A stretch of DNA of 64,000 nt from Oscillospiraceae bacterium (lineage in GTDB: Bacteria > Bacillota > Clostridia > Oscillospirales > Oscillospiraceae): NCBI GenBank assembly GCA_902765595.1, contig CACXAQ010000001.1, positions 183,475 through 247,474 of the forward strand, read 5' to 3'. Shown here one piece after another: positions 27,496-37,710 of the stretch. Positions within the stretch are counted from its first letter, which is position 1. Each line of letters starts with the position of its first letter. The position numbers were made by a program, and so were the translations under genes. The notes under the pieces were generated by a model, which saw only the letters and a program-made list of their open reading frames with translations, was not told the origin of the DNA and did no database searches.

Positions 27496-27941
27496 TATCG
27501 CTTGTTTTGAAAGAAATCCCGCAGCAGGGCGGCACAGTCGCTCTCCATCACGCCGCTGTATACCTTGGGGTGGTGGCCGTAGCGCTCGAAGAATAAATCG
27601 ATGACGCTGCCGCAGGAGCCGGAGACCGGCTCTTTCGCCCCGTAGACCACTATGGGGATGCGGGCGTTGATGATGGCCCCGGCGCACATGGGGCAGGGCT
27701 CCAGGGTGACCGTGAGGGTGCAGCCCTCCAGCCGCCAGTTTCCCAGGGCGGCGCAGGCCTCCCGGATGGCCTCCATTTCGGCGTGGGCGGTGGCGTCAAT
27801 CTTCTCCTCCCGCCGGTTGCGGCCCCGGCCGATGATCCGCCCCGCTGCGTCGGTGATGACGCAGCCCACCGGGACCTCCCCGGCCGTAAAGGCCTCCCGC
27901 GCCAGCGCCAGCGCGGCGGTCATATCGCGTTCATTCTCCAT
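27495..27941 (-). CDS. tadA: tRNA-specific adenosine deaminase
   Basis: 148 residues. It converts adenosine-34 of tRNA-Arg(ACG) to inosine so that the anticodon reads three codons. The zinc site is HAE (His53, Glu55 as proton shuttle) with PCPMC supplying Cys83 and Cys86. The family's typical ending FFERYGHHPKVYSGV is present. I choose the ATG at 27941, eight bases after GAGG; the longer frame from 27983 would begin inside a hairpin. It lies downstream of pta, separated by that hairpin. Confidence 0.94.
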   Translation of the reverse strand: MENERDMTAALALAREAFTAGEVPVGCVITDAAGRIIGRGRNRREEKIDATAHAEMEAIREACAALGNWRLEGCTLTVTLEPCPMCAGAIINARIPIVVYGAKEPVSGSCGSVIDLFFERYGHHPKVYSGVMESDCAALLRDFFQNKR

Positions 27942-27955
27942 ATACGCATCCTCAA

Positions 27956-27979
27956 AAGGGCGGCCATAAGGCCGCCCTT
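27956..27979 (-). terminator. Hairpin between pta and tadA
   Basis: Perfect 10-bp GC-rich stem (27956-27965 with 27970-27979) with ATAA loop, followed on the minus strand by TTTT. It may terminate or attenuate pta transcription before tadA. Confidence 0.7.
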
Positions 27980-28011
27980 CCAAATACTGAAAACTGAATA
28001 CTAAAAACGGA

Positions 28012-29010
28012 TCAGGCCAGCGCCGCGGTGATGATGGACATCTGGTAGACCTCTTCCGCGTCGCAGCCGCGGCTCAGGTCGTTGATGGGGGCGTTCAGAC
28101 CCTGCAGGATGGGGCCGTAGGCCGCGAAGCCGCCCAGACGCTGAGCGATCTTATAGCCGATGTTGCCGGACTGGATCTCGGGGAAGATGAAGGTGTTGGC
28201 ATAGCCGGCGACCTTGCTTCCGGGGAACTTGAGCTGGCCGACAACGGGGGAGACGGCGGCGTCGAACTGCATCTCGCCGTCGATGGCCACGTCGGGAGCC
28301 ATCTCCTTGGCGATGGCGGTGGCGTTGCGGACCAAGTCCACATTGACGCCCTTGCCGGAGCCCTTGGTGGAATAGCTCAGCATGGCGACCTTGGGATCAA
28401 TGCCGAAGACCTTGGCGGTGTGCGCGGTGGCCACGGCCACCTCAGCCAGCTGCTGGGCGGCGGAGAGGACCACGTTGCCTTCCTTGTCCAGACGGTCCTG
28501 GTAATCGATGTTGATGGCGCAGTCGCCCATGGCCAGCATCTCTTCGCCGCGAACCATGATGAAGCAGGAGGACACCAGATTCGCGCCCTTCTTGGTCTTG
28601 ACCAGCTGCAGCGCGGGACGCACGGTGTCAGCGGTGGAGTAGGTGGCGCCGCCCAGCAGCGCGTCGGCCACGCCCATCTTCACCAGCATGGTGCCGAAGT
28701 AGTTGCCCTTCTGCAGGGCGGCGCGGCACTCTTCGGGAGTCATCTTGCCCTTGCGCAGGGCGACCATGGTCTCCACCATCTCATCCATCTTGTCATAAGT
28801 GGCGGGATCCAGGATCTCCAGGCCTTCGATATCGAAGCCGCCCTTTTCAGCCGCGGCCTTGACTTCTTCCACATTTCCCACCAGGATGGGAGTCAGGAAG
28901 CCGTCCTTCTTCAGACGGGCGGCGGAAGCCAGGATACGGGCGTCGGGGCCTTCGGTGTAAACGATCTTGCGGGGATTGGCTTTCAGGATTTCTACGAGAT
29001 TTTCAAACAT
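28012..29010 (-). CDS. pta: Phosphate acetyltransferase
   Basis: 332 residues, the usual size of the single-domain enzyme. It interconverts acetyl-CoA and acetyl phosphate in fermentative acetate formation. Family landmarks are IVYTEGPDARILASAARL near the start, ALLGGATYSTADTVRPALQ, and the C-terminal SYSTKGSGKG, DGEMQFDAAVSP and GYANTFIFPEIQSGNI. The ATG at 29010 follows GGAGG; 17 extra residues from 29061 would precede the ribosome site. No ackA is adjacent. Confidence 0.95.
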   Translation of the reverse strand: MFENLVEILKANPRKIVYTEGPDARILASAARLKKDGFLTPILVGNVEEVKAAAEKGGFDIEGLEILDPATYDKMDEMVETMVALRKGKMTPEECRAALQKGNYFGTMLVKMGVADALLGGATYSTADTVRPALQLVKTKKGANLVSSCFIMVRGEEMLAMGDCAINIDYQDRLDKEGNVVLSAAQQLAEVAVATAHTAKVFGIDPKVAMLSYSTKGSGKGVNVDLVRNATAIAKEMAPDVAIDGEMQFDAAVSPVVGQLKFPGSKVAGYANTFIFPEIQSGNIGYKIAQRLGGFAAYGPILQGLNAPINDLSRGCDAEEVYQMSIITAALA

Positions 29011-29051
29011 TTTCAGAATACCTCCAAAATGGTTTTTGATCCAACATGCAT

Positions 29052-29080
29052 AATTTACCACTGCCTACCCTATTTTTCAA
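29052..29080 (-). promoter_or_regulatory. Candidate pta promoter
   Basis: On the minus strand TTGAAA (29080-29075), 17-base spacer, TAAATT (29057-29052). The -10 is weak. Confidence 0.45.
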
Positions 29081-29100
29081 GTTCTTTGAACATTTTTCTG

Positions 29101-29129
29101 TTTACAAAGCGGGCGGCAGCCGATATAAT
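29101..29129 (+). promoter_or_regulatory. Promoter of the XRE-lepA operon
   Basis: TTTACA at 29101-29106, 17-base spacer, TATAAT at 29124-29129. Confidence 0.85.
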
Positions 29130-29161
29130 ACACTCTGTTATCAAAAGGAGTGCATATCACC

Positions 29162-29472
29162 ATGGATCGAAACTTTCCGGAAACCCTTTCCGCCCTGCGG
29201 AAGGGGCGCAATATCAGCCAGCGGCAGGCGGCGGCGGACCTGGGCATCAGCCAGGCGCTGCTGAGCCACTATGAAAACGGCGCCAGGGAGCCGGGCCTGA
29301 GCTTTGTGTGCCGGGCCTGCGACTATTACGGCGTTACGGCGGACTATCTGCTCTGCCGTTCCGGCCATCCGGGGGACGTGAGCGTAAGGGACTCCCGGGC
29401 CTTTCTGGAGGAACTGAAGGACTTTGTAGACCGCGCGCAGGCCGCGCTGGATTCCATCGAGGGGGTAGAGTC

Positions 29473-29476
<4 letters not shown>
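29162..29476 (+). CDS. XRE-family (Cro/CI-type) transcriptional regulator
   Basis: 104 residues. A helix-turn-helix domain of the lambda-repressor type covers about residues 6-62: [20 protein letters not shown], then [18 protein letters not shown] and [12 protein letters not shown] short C-terminal helix [16 protein letters not shown] could mediate dimerisation. The ATG at 29162 is 11 bases after AAGGAG. Its stop overlaps the lepA start (ATGA), so the two are translationally coupled, which is an unusual partner for lepA. Targets are unknown. Confidence 0.9.
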
Positions 29477-31278
<1,802 letters not shown>

Positions 31279-31283
31279 TTCTG

Positions 31284-31313
31284 ACAGCAGGCTCTTTTGG
31301 GGCCTGCTGTTCT
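31284..31313 (+). terminator. lepA terminator
   Basis: 9-bp stem ACAGCAGGC/GCCTGCTGT (31284-31292 with 31302-31310) and a short T-tract. Confidence 0.75.
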
Positions 31314-31316
31314 CAT

Positions 31317-31373
31317 CTTAAACGATTCTTAAAAGATCCCCTGCTTTTTTCTTAAACCCGTTTGCGGTACAAT
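31317..31373 (+). promoter_or_regulatory. CTTAAA direct repeat and promoter of the second two-component operon
   Basis: CTTAAA at 31317 and 31328 (period 11), a third at 31351, and a -10 TACAAT at 31368-31373. The -35 position (31345-31350) is only TTTTTT, which fits an activator-dependent promoter. The repeat matches those at 15672, 18251 and 25056. Confidence 0.55.
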
Positions 31374-31394
31374 CTCAGCGTGAGGTGAAAGAAC

Positions 31395-32087
31395 GTGTAC
31401 AACATTCTCATCTGCGACGACGACAAGGACATCGTCTCCGCCCTGAAGATCTATCTGGAGTCCGAGGGCTACCGGACCTTTGAGGCCTATAACGGCAAAG
31501 AGGCTCTGGCCATCCTGGACCGGGAGGACGTGCATCTGGTGCTGCTGGACGTGATGATGCCCGGCATGGACGGCATCACCGCCCTGGCAAAGCTCCGGGA
31601 GAGCTCCAACGTGCCCGTGATCCTGCTGACGGCCAAGAGCGAGGACACCGACAAGGTCCTGGGCCTGAACGTAGGGGCGGACGATTACGTCACCAAGCCC
31701 TTTAACCCCGTGGAGCTGCAGGCCCGGGTCCGCTCCCAGCTTCGGCGCTATCTCCAGCTGGGCGGCGGCGCGGTGAAGGAGGATGTGATCCAGATCGGCG
31801 GCATCCGGCTGGATGACGCCAGTAAGACCGTCACCGTGGACGGGGAGGCCGTCAGCCTGACGCCGCGGGAGTACGACATCCTCAAGCTCCTGATGCAAAA
31901 CCCCGGGCGGGTCTTCCACCCCCGGGACCTGTACCGCAAGGTCTGGAACGAGGAGCCCTTCGGCGCGGAGAGCACGGTCGCGGTACACATCCGGCACCTC
32001 CGGGAAAAGATCGAGATCGACCCTGCCGAGCCCCGGTATCTCCGGGCAGTCTGGGGCCAGGGTTATAAGATGGAAAGGGGAAAATGA
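31395..32087 (+). CDS. OmpR/PhoB-family response regulator
   Basis: 230 residues: receiver domain with DDD at 8-10, phospho-acceptor Asp52 in LLDVMMPGMDG, TAKSED and KPFNP, then a winged-helix domain from about 130 (IQIGGIRLDDASKTV ... LTPREYDILKLLM ... RAVWGQGYKME). The start is GTG at 31395 after GAGGTGAAAG. Divergent in sequence from the regulator at 14917, but both promoters carry CTTAAR repeats. One base separates its stop from the kinase start. Confidence 0.95.
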   Translation: MYNILICDDDKDIVSALKIYLESEGYRTFEAYNGKEALAILDREDVHLVLLDVMMPGMDGITALAKLRESSNVPVILLTAKSEDTDKVLGLNVGADDYVTKPFNPVELQARVRSQLRRYLQLGGGAVKEDVIQIGGIRLDDASKTVTVDGEAVSLTPREYDILKLLMQNPGRVFHPRDLYRKVWNEEPFGAESTVAVHIRHLREKIEIDPAEPRYLRAVWGQGYKMERGK

Positions 32088-32088
32088 C

Positions 32089-34086
32089 ATGAAGAAGCTA
32101 TACGGCAGCTTTGCGGCAAAGCTCATCGCCGTGATCCTGCTCTGCCTGCTGGTGCTGGCCTTTGTGGGCTCCGCCATTGCAGCGGGGAATATCTACTCCT
32201 GGGGCGGATATTCCGGCAGTCAGGAGGAAGTGAGGAAAACTGTTTACAGGAACACGGGGACGCAGGGGCTGAACAGCGTCGGCCGTGCCTATGTGGAAGG
32301 CCGGCACATCTTAGGCTTTACCGTTCCGGAGAAAGACAGCTTCTGGTACGAGATATACGACAACGAGGGGAATCTGCTGGAGTCCAATTATGACGGCGGG
32401 AAGACCCTTTGGGAGGGTGAGATGTGCTTCGGGCCGGAGTACAGCCTGGAGGTCTCCGGCGAGGAACCGGAAGCATTCGAGGAGGTCACGCCGACTCCTG
32501 ATCCCACCGCTCCCGCGACTGCGGCGCGTCCCACGCCGGCTCCGGTGCAGATCTGGAAGCTCACAAACATGCGGGACAATAAGCTCCATACCTTCACCAG
32601 CGAAAATGATTATCTCCAGTGGGTAGACGACAACAGCGTTACCGTGCGGGGTTATCTGCCGGATCCGATGCCGAGCTACTACGCCGCCTCCCGGGAACTG
32701 GCCATGGCGGAAAGCCTCTATGCTTACCGCTATACCTTCCTGTGGATCCTGGGCCTCAGCTTCCTTCTGGGCGTGCTGGTCTTCATCTTCCTGCTCTGCG
32801 CCGCGGGGCACCGGAAGGATACCGAGGAGATCGCCCCCAGCTTTGTGGAAAAGATCCCCTTTGATCTCTTTACGCTGCTGATCATCGGTCTGATCGCGAT
32901 CTGCCTGACCCCGATCAACGTCGGCTTGGACTTGCCGGAGTTCCTGGTGGTCCTGGTCCCCATGATCCTTTGCATAGGGCTTCTGTTCCTGCTCTGGTGC
33001 GTGAGCTTTGCCGTGCGGGTGAAGCTGGGCAGACTCTGGAGCGATACCCTCTGCTGCAAGCTCTTCGGACTTCTGGGCAAGGGCCTTCGCTCGCTGCCCC
33101 TGGTCTGGAAATGGGCCGTTGTCCTGGCCGTGCTGGCCATTCTTGACCTGCTCCTGCGGGAGAGCGCGGTCTGGTCCGAAAATCGGACCGCTTTCCACTG
33201 GTTCTGCTCCTGGCTGGTACTGGGCGGGGCCACGCTCTACGCGGTGCTGGCCTTCCGCCGGCTGCGGAAGGGCGCAAAGGAGATCGCAGACGGCGATCTG
33301 AGCTGCACGGTGGACGACAAATATCTGGTGGCGGATCTGAAGGATCACGCCCACGATCTGAACCATATCCGGGACGGACTCAACAACGCCGTGGAGGAGC
33401 GGATGAAGTCCGAGCGCTTCCGCACGGAGCTGATCACCAACGTCTCCCACGACATCAAGACCCCGCTGACCTCCATCGTGAACTATGTGGACCTCCTGCA
33501 GAAGGAGGAGCCGGAAAACGAGAAGCAGCGGGAGTATCTGGAGGTTCTCTCCCGCCAGTCCGGAAAGCTGAAAAAGCTGATCGAGGACCTGATCGAGGCG
33601 TCCAAGGCCTCTACCGGGAACCTGACCGTGGACCTGGAGCCCTGCGAGCTGGGGGTCCTGCTGGACCAGACGTCCGGCGAGTACGGCGAAAAGCTGGAGA
33701 GCGCCGGCCTGGAGCTGGTGCTGCAAAAGCCGGAGAAGCCCGTGCGGGTGATGGCCGACGGGCGGCACCTCTGGCGGGTGTTCGACAACCTGCTCAACAA
33801 CATCGTGAAATACGCCCAGCCGGGTACCCGGGTCTATCTAAGCTTGTGCGAGGAAAACGGGAAAGCCCGGGTAGACTTCCGCAACATTTCCCGGGAGCAG
33901 CTGAACATCAGCGCCCAGGAGCTGACGGAGCGTTTCGTCCGTGGCGACGCCTCCCGCAATACTGAGGGCAGCGGCCTGGGCCTTGCCATTGCCATGAGCC
34001 TGATGCGGCTGCAGAAGGGGAACATGGACATCACGGTGGACGGGGACCTGTTCAAAGTCAGTCTGTCCTTTGATACGATCCGCTGA
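32089..34086 (+). CDS. Multi-pass sensor histidine kinase
   Basis: 665 residues. One membrane segment at about 10-32, an extracellular region to about 210 containing a Pro/Thr-rich stretch (TPTPDPTAPATAARPTPAP), then about five further segments between 212 and 395. A HAMP-like stretch KGAKEIADGDLSCTVDD precedes the H-box ITNVSHDIKTPLTS (His near 451). N-box LLNNIVKYA and the G-box TEGSGLGLAIA are intact, so the catalytic domain looks active. It is followed 15 bases later by solute-binding lipoprotein B, which could present ligand to the extracellular region. Confidence 0.93.
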   Translation: MKKLYGSFAAKLIAVILLCLLVLAFVGSAIAAGNIYSWGGYSGSQEEVRKTVYRNTGTQGLNSVGRAYVEGRHILGFTVPEKDSFWYEIYDNEGNLLESNYDGGKTLWEGEMCFGPEYSLEVSGEEPEAFEEVTPTPDPTAPATAARPTPAPVQIWKLTNMRDNKLHTFTSENDYLQWVDDNSVTVRGYLPDPMPSYYAASRELAMAESLYAYRYTFLWILGLSFLLGVLVFIFLLCAAGHRKDTEEIAPSFVEKIPFDLFTLLIIGLIAICLTPINVGLDLPEFLVVLVPMILCIGLLFLLWCVSFAVRVKLGRLWSDTLCCKLFGLLGKGLRSLPLVWKWAVVLAVLAILDLLLRESAVWSENRTAFHWFCSWLVLGGATLYAVLAFRRLRKGAKEIADGDLSCTVDDKYLVADLKDHAHDLNHIRDGLNNAVEERMKSERFRTELITNVSHDIKTPLTSIVNYVDLLQKEEPENEKQREYLEVLSRQSGKLKKLIEDLIEASKASTGNLTVDLEPCELGVLLDQTSGEYGEKLESAGLELVLQKPEKPVRVMADGRHLWRVFDNLLNNIVKYAQPGTRVYLSLCEENGKARVDFRNISREQLNISAQELTERFVRGDASRNTEGSGLGLAIAMSLMRLQKGNMDITVDGDLFKVSLSFDTIR

Positions 34087-34100
34087 AAAGGAGAAGCAAA

Positions 34101-36431
34101 ATGAAAAAACTGAAATTGCTGCCGCTGCTCTTCCTGGCGCTGCTGTGTGCCTGCCTGCTGACCGGCTGCGGGAAGGAAAAAACCGAGGAGCCTTCAGAGG
34201 CGACGGAGAGCGGCATGATCTATACCTCCAGCTTTACCCCGATCCCGTGGAACCAGGAAAACGGCCTGGACCCTCTGACGGTCACGGAGGACGGCTTCTA
34301 CGCCTCCTGCTATGAAAAACAGCCCGGGGCGGAGGATGAATACCGCCAGACGATATATTATGTAAACCAAAATGGCGAGGCGCAGCGGCTGGCATACGAG
34401 TTTCTGCCCCTGCCGGAAAACACGGAGGATCTGCCGAATTACAGCGCGGGGAGCAACGTAAACAGCCTGTTCGTGCTGCCAAGCGGAGAGCTTCTCACGC
34501 TGGAATCCGTGTACCGCACCTGGTCGGACAACGCGGATGCCAGCGGCTGGGAGGACTATCACAATGAGTACAGCCACTGGCTCCGCCGGATGGATTCCGC
34601 GGGAAAGGAGCTCTCTTCCGTCAAGCTGGACTGGGAAGCGGATGGGGAGGACGCCAATCTGAATACCTACGGCGCTGTCGTGGACACGGAGGGCAGGATC
34701 TGGGTGGATGAAAATGAGCGGGTCCTGGTGTTCGACACAGACGGCAAATGCATCGCGACCGTCGATGTGGGGGACTGGGTGAACAAGCTGGTCCTGCTCT
34801 CCGACGGTCGGGTGGGCGCCATCGTCTGGGGCCGGAGCAGCCCGGAGCTTGCGATCCTGGACGCCGAGAAGGGAAGCGTTGAGGAGCGCCTCGCCCTGGA
34901 CCCCTATCCCGAGCAGATCTATCCCGGCAGCGGGGACTATGCGTTTCTCTACAGCAGCGGCACCCGCATCTATGGCTGTGATATGGCGGAGAAGGCCAGC
35001 ACAGAGCTGCTGAACCTGCTGGACTGTGATCTGACGGCGGATCAGCTCCGGTTTCTGACCGCCCGGGAAGACGGCAGCTTTACGGGGCTGTCCGGCGATA
35101 GTACGGACTGGAGCTTCGTTACCCTGCGTCAGGTGCCCAGAAGCTCTGTTGCGGAAAAGCAGGTGCTGACGCTGGGGGCACTTTATCCCGAGGAAGTCAA
35201 CGACGCGGTGATCCGCTTCAACCGCCGGCACCCGGACGTGCGCGTGGAGATCGTGGACTACTCCCAGTATGCCGACGCCGATTCCGATGAGGACGTACTG
35301 GAAGGACTGAGCAAGCTCACCACCGAGATCATGGCCGGCAATATGCCGGACCTGCTGGCGCTGCAGACATTGCCTTATGAGCAGCTTGCGGCCAAGGGGC
35401 TGCTGGAGGACCTCTATCCCTGGATCGATAAAGACACGGAGCTGAGCCGGGAGGACTTCATCCCCAGCGTCCTGCAGGCGTCCGAAATGGACGGAAAGCT
35501 CTATCAGGCGTCGCCCGGTTTTTCGGTGCTCACCCTGATCGGAGCTCCTGACGTGGTGGGGGAGCGCACCGGCTGGACTTTTGACGAGCTGGAGGCGGCC
35601 CTGGCCACCATGCCGGAGGGCTGCACGCCCCTGGACCCCAACATGAGCCGGGACGAGGTGCTGATGATGTGCCTGTTCGTGGATATGGGGAGTTATGTAA
35701 ACTGGACGGACGCCAGCTGCGACTTTGAGAACGAGGACTTTTACAAGCTGCTGCAGTTCTGCACCAGGTTCCCGGCGGAACCGGATTACAGCGCGGATAA
35801 CGGAAATGTGACCGGTCGGATCTCCGCCGGCAAGCAGATGCTCATGGATACAAGCATCTCCAGTCTGGACGAGATCAGCTATAACGACCAGTATTTCGGC
35901 GGTAGCTGCAGCTATGTGGGCTATCCCACCCGCAGCGGCAGCGGCAGCGTCCTGATGCTCTCCAACGGTTACGCCATGAGCGCAGGCTGCGAAAACAAGG
36001 AGGCGGCCTGGGAGTTCCTGCGCATGTTCCTGGAGCCGGAGTATCAGCGCCAGCAGTACAATCTGCCCCTGCGCCGGGACGTGCTGGATGAGCAGATCCA
36101 GGCTGCCGCCATCGAGTATGAGAAGGACGAGAAGGGCGAGTACCGTCTGGACGAAGAGGGCAATCGGATCCCCGTTTCCCGGGGCGGCATGGGCATGAGC
36201 GACGAATACGGCAACATGGTGGAGTTTGAGCTGTACGGTCTGACGGACGAGCAGGTCGAGCGCTTCATGAAGGTGATCGAGTCGGCGGATAAGTCCGTAG
36301 ACCTGAATACCCGCATCTACTCTATCGTCAGGGAAGAGGCGTCCGCCTTCTTTGCGGGGCAGAAGAGCCCGGAAGAGGTGGCGAAGCTGATCCAGACAAA
36401 AGTCAGCCTGTATCTGGGCGAACAGGGATAA
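34101..36431 (+). CDS. Large solute-binding lipoprotein (propeller-like region plus family-1 SBP), paralog B
   Basis: 776 residues with lipobox LLTGC (Cys23). The architecture equals paralog A: a beta-rich region to about 350 (RRMDSAGKELSSVKLDWEAD, VVDTEGRIWVDENERVLVF) and a family-1 SBP domain from about 354 (LTLGALYPEEVNDAVIRFN), with AAKGLLEDLYPWID, TGWTFDELEAALATMPEGC and YVNWTDASCDFENEDF. The tail FFAGQKSPEEVAKLIQTKV is nearly that of paralog A. It is the third gene of a regulator-kinase operon with no permease nearby, which argues for a sensory rather than a transport role. AAGGAG precedes the start. Confidence 0.9.
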   Translation: MKKLKLLPLLFLALLCACLLTGCGKEKTEEPSEATESGMIYTSSFTPIPWNQENGLDPLTVTEDGFYASCYEKQPGAEDEYRQTIYYVNQNGEAQRLAYEFLPLPENTEDLPNYSAGSNVNSLFVLPSGELLTLESVYRTWSDNADASGWEDYHNEYSHWLRRMDSAGKELSSVKLDWEADGEDANLNTYGAVVDTEGRIWVDENERVLVFDTDGKCIATVDVGDWVNKLVLLSDGRVGAIVWGRSSPELAILDAEKGSVEERLALDPYPEQIYPGSGDYAFLYSSGTRIYGCDMAEKASTELLNLLDCDLTADQLRFLTAREDGSFTGLSGDSTDWSFVTLRQVPRSSVAEKQVLTLGALYPEEVNDAVIRFNRRHPDVRVEIVDYSQYADADSDEDVLEGLSKLTTEIMAGNMPDLLALQTLPYEQLAAKGLLEDLYPWIDKDTELSREDFIPSVLQASEMDGKLYQASPGFSVLTLIGAPDVVGERTGWTFDELEAALATMPEGCTPLDPNMSRDEVLMMCLFVDMGSYVNWTDASCDFENEDFYKLLQFCTRFPAEPDYSADNGNVTGRISAGKQMLMDTSISSLDEISYNDQYFGGSCSYVGYPTRSGSGSVLMLSNGYAMSAGCENKEAAWEFLRMFLEPEYQRQQYNLPLRRDVLDEQIQAAAIEYEKDEKGEYRLDEEGNRIPVSRGGMGMSDEYGNMVEFELYGLTDEQVERFMKVIESADKSVDLNTRIYSIVREEASAFFAGQKSPEEVAKLIQTKVSLYLGEQG

Positions 36432-36446
36432 TACCGAATAACAGCA

Positions 36447-36476
36447 AACCGGGAGAGCCTTCGCTCTCCCGGTTCT
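36447..36476 (+). terminator. Terminator after lipoprotein B (twin 1)
   Basis: Stem AACCGGGAGAGC with GCTCTCCCGGTT (36447-36474). An almost identical hairpin occurs at 36652-36675. Confidence 0.85.
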
Positions 36477-36499
36477 GACAGTAGACAAAGTCGGTTCCC

Positions 36500-36624
36500 T
36501 GTCATTCCGAACCAGTGACTGATGTCACTGGTGTGGGAATCCGTGTTCCCAAAGCCTTGGTATTCCGGCATTTTTGGAATAAAACGGATTGCTACGCCAG
36601 TGTGCGAACTGGCTCGCAATGACA
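36500..36624. mobile_element. MITE-like inverted-repeat element
   Basis: 125-base element bounded by TGTCATTCCGAACCAGT and the inverted TGTCATTGCGAGCCAGT (15 of 17 match), with an inner GTGACTGATGTCAC dyad and no coding capacity. Outside it GTAGACAAA (36481-36489) and TTTGTCTAC (36635-36643) form another inverted pair. It fits the class of short non-autonomous repeats; mobility is inference. Confidence 0.65.
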
Positions 36625-36651
36625 CTATTTGATGTTTGTCTACAAATTGAG

Positions 36652-36680
36652 CCGGGAGAGCTTTCGCTCTCCCGGTTTTG
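36652..36680. terminator. Terminator for the minus-strand cupin gene (twin 2)
   Basis: Stem CCGGGAGAGC with GCTCTCCCGG (36652-36675) and a TTTT tail on the plus strand. Same stem as the hairpin at 36447. Confidence 0.8.
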
Positions 36681-36694
36681 CACATTTTGCAGCT

Positions 36695-37042
36695 TTACTT
36701 GTACAGGATCAGGGCGATGGCCTCCAGCGGTTCGTCGCTGACGCATTTGAGGGCGTGGCCCTCGCCGTCGTCGGTAAAGGTCACATCGCCCGCGGCCACC
36801 TCGACGATCGTACCGTTGTCATTGTATTCGCCCCGGCCTTTCAGGATGCAGTAGGTCTCCCCGTCGCCGTGGTGGACGTGCCAGCCGATCTCGCAGTCCT
36901 TCTCCAGCACCAGGTGGGAAAAGACCCGCCCCTTGCCGTACATTTCGTCCGGCCCGTTCAGGATCCGGTGGAAAAGGGCCTCTCCCTCGCCGCCGAACAT
37001 CTTCTTCTGCTCATGGAGCCGCTCGTCGTATCTTCTGATCAT
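36695..37042 (-). CDS. Cupin-fold protein
   Basis: 115 residues of the small cupin_2 type. The first metal motif reads GWHVHHGDGETYCILKGRGE with two histidines and a glutamate; the second reads AGDVTFTDDGEGHALKC with one histidine. The N-terminal 35 residues (EALFHRILNGPDEM) are family-typical. Cupins of this size bind a metal or small ligand and act as isomerases, dioxygenases or sensors; the substrate is not visible. It lies 9 bases after the LUD gene, so the two are co-transcribed. Confidence 0.87.
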   Translation of the reverse strand: MIRRYDERLHEQKKMFGGEGEALFHRILNGPDEMYGKGRVFSHLVLEKDCEIGWHVHHGDGETYCILKGRGEYNDNGTIVEVAAGDVTFTDDGEGHALKCVSDEPLEAIALILYK

Positions 37043-37051
37043 ATCCGCCCC

Positions 37052-37642
37052 TCACATTCCCAACTCTTCGTCGATGAGGATCACTTCCGCCTCCATGCCC
37101 ATCACGGGCCCCCACAGTACCAGCAGGGCCCGGCAGATCCGGTCCGGGACGCGGCAGTCATGGCAGCGGTCGTCCAGCTTGCAGGGGGTCTTGGCCTCAA
37201 AGCGCCTGCAGTTCTGCACGGCGGCCACGTTCCGCGCCCGTTCCAGGGCGGAAGCAAAGTCGGGGCACAGCTTGTTGATGCCGGCCACCACATACAGCTT
37301 TTTGTTGCCGAAGACCTGACCCGCCAAGCGGTTGCCACGCCCGTCGATGTTCAGGATCTCGCCGTCCTCGCTCATGGCGTTGGCGCCGGTAATGTACACG
37401 GCGGCGGCGTTGGCCTTTTGCAGCGTCTCCATGCCCGGCTCGCGCCAGTGCCAGAAGACCTGGTTATGTTCGCTGAGCCGCTCATAGAGGCCCAGCTGAT
37501 CGGCGGTCTTGCAGCCGCCGATCCCGACAGTGGTATCCTGCACCTGCCCGGCCAGATAGTCCGCGGCCTCCGCCCCGGTGGCGAAATGACGGACACTGTA
37601 ACCCCGCAATTCAAAATTTTTGATCGCTTTTTCTATGTTCAT
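37052..37642 (-). CDS. LUD-domain protein (LutC/YkgG-like)
   Basis: 196 residues. The family signatures are the N-terminal amphipathic helix, VGIGGCKTADQLGL, YITGANAMSEDGEILNIDG, GNRLAGQVFG and YVVAGINKL. LUD proteins take part in lactate utilisation, but this stand-alone type with C-terminal cysteines (CKLDDRCHDC) has no settled role; the cysteines could bind a cluster or zinc. The ATG at 37642 follows GGGAGG, which lies in the foot of a hairpin (37655-37692). A longer frame up to 38089 runs antisense into the next gene and is rejected. Confidence 0.88.
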   Translation of the reverse strand: MNIEKAIKNFELRGYSVRHFATGAEAADYLAGQVQDTTVGIGGCKTADQLGLYERLSEHNQVFWHWREPGMETLQKANAAAVYITGANAMSEDGEILNIDGRGNRLAGQVFGNKKLYVVAGINKLCPDFASALERARNVAAVQNCRRFEAKTPCKLDDRCHDCRVPDRICRALLVLWGPVMGMEAEVILIDEELGM

Positions 37643-37654
37643 CCCTGGATCCCT

Positions 37655-37692
37655 CCCGGCTTTTGATATCTTTATGATACCTGAAAGCCGGG
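37655..37692 (-). promoter_or_regulatory. Hairpin overlapping the LUD gene ribosome site
   Basis: CCCGGCTTT (37655-37663) pairs with AAAGCCGGG (37684-37692), with an inner GATATC/GGTATC stem. On the minus strand the arm overlaps the GGGAGG of the LUD gene, so it may mask translation or act as an attenuator. Confidence 0.5.
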
Positions 37693-37710
37693 CTTTTTGC
37701 AACGAAAAGT

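Noticed and set aside
36481-36643. Insertion sequence with transposase
   Set aside because: No open frame of useful length; only a short inverted-repeat element remains.
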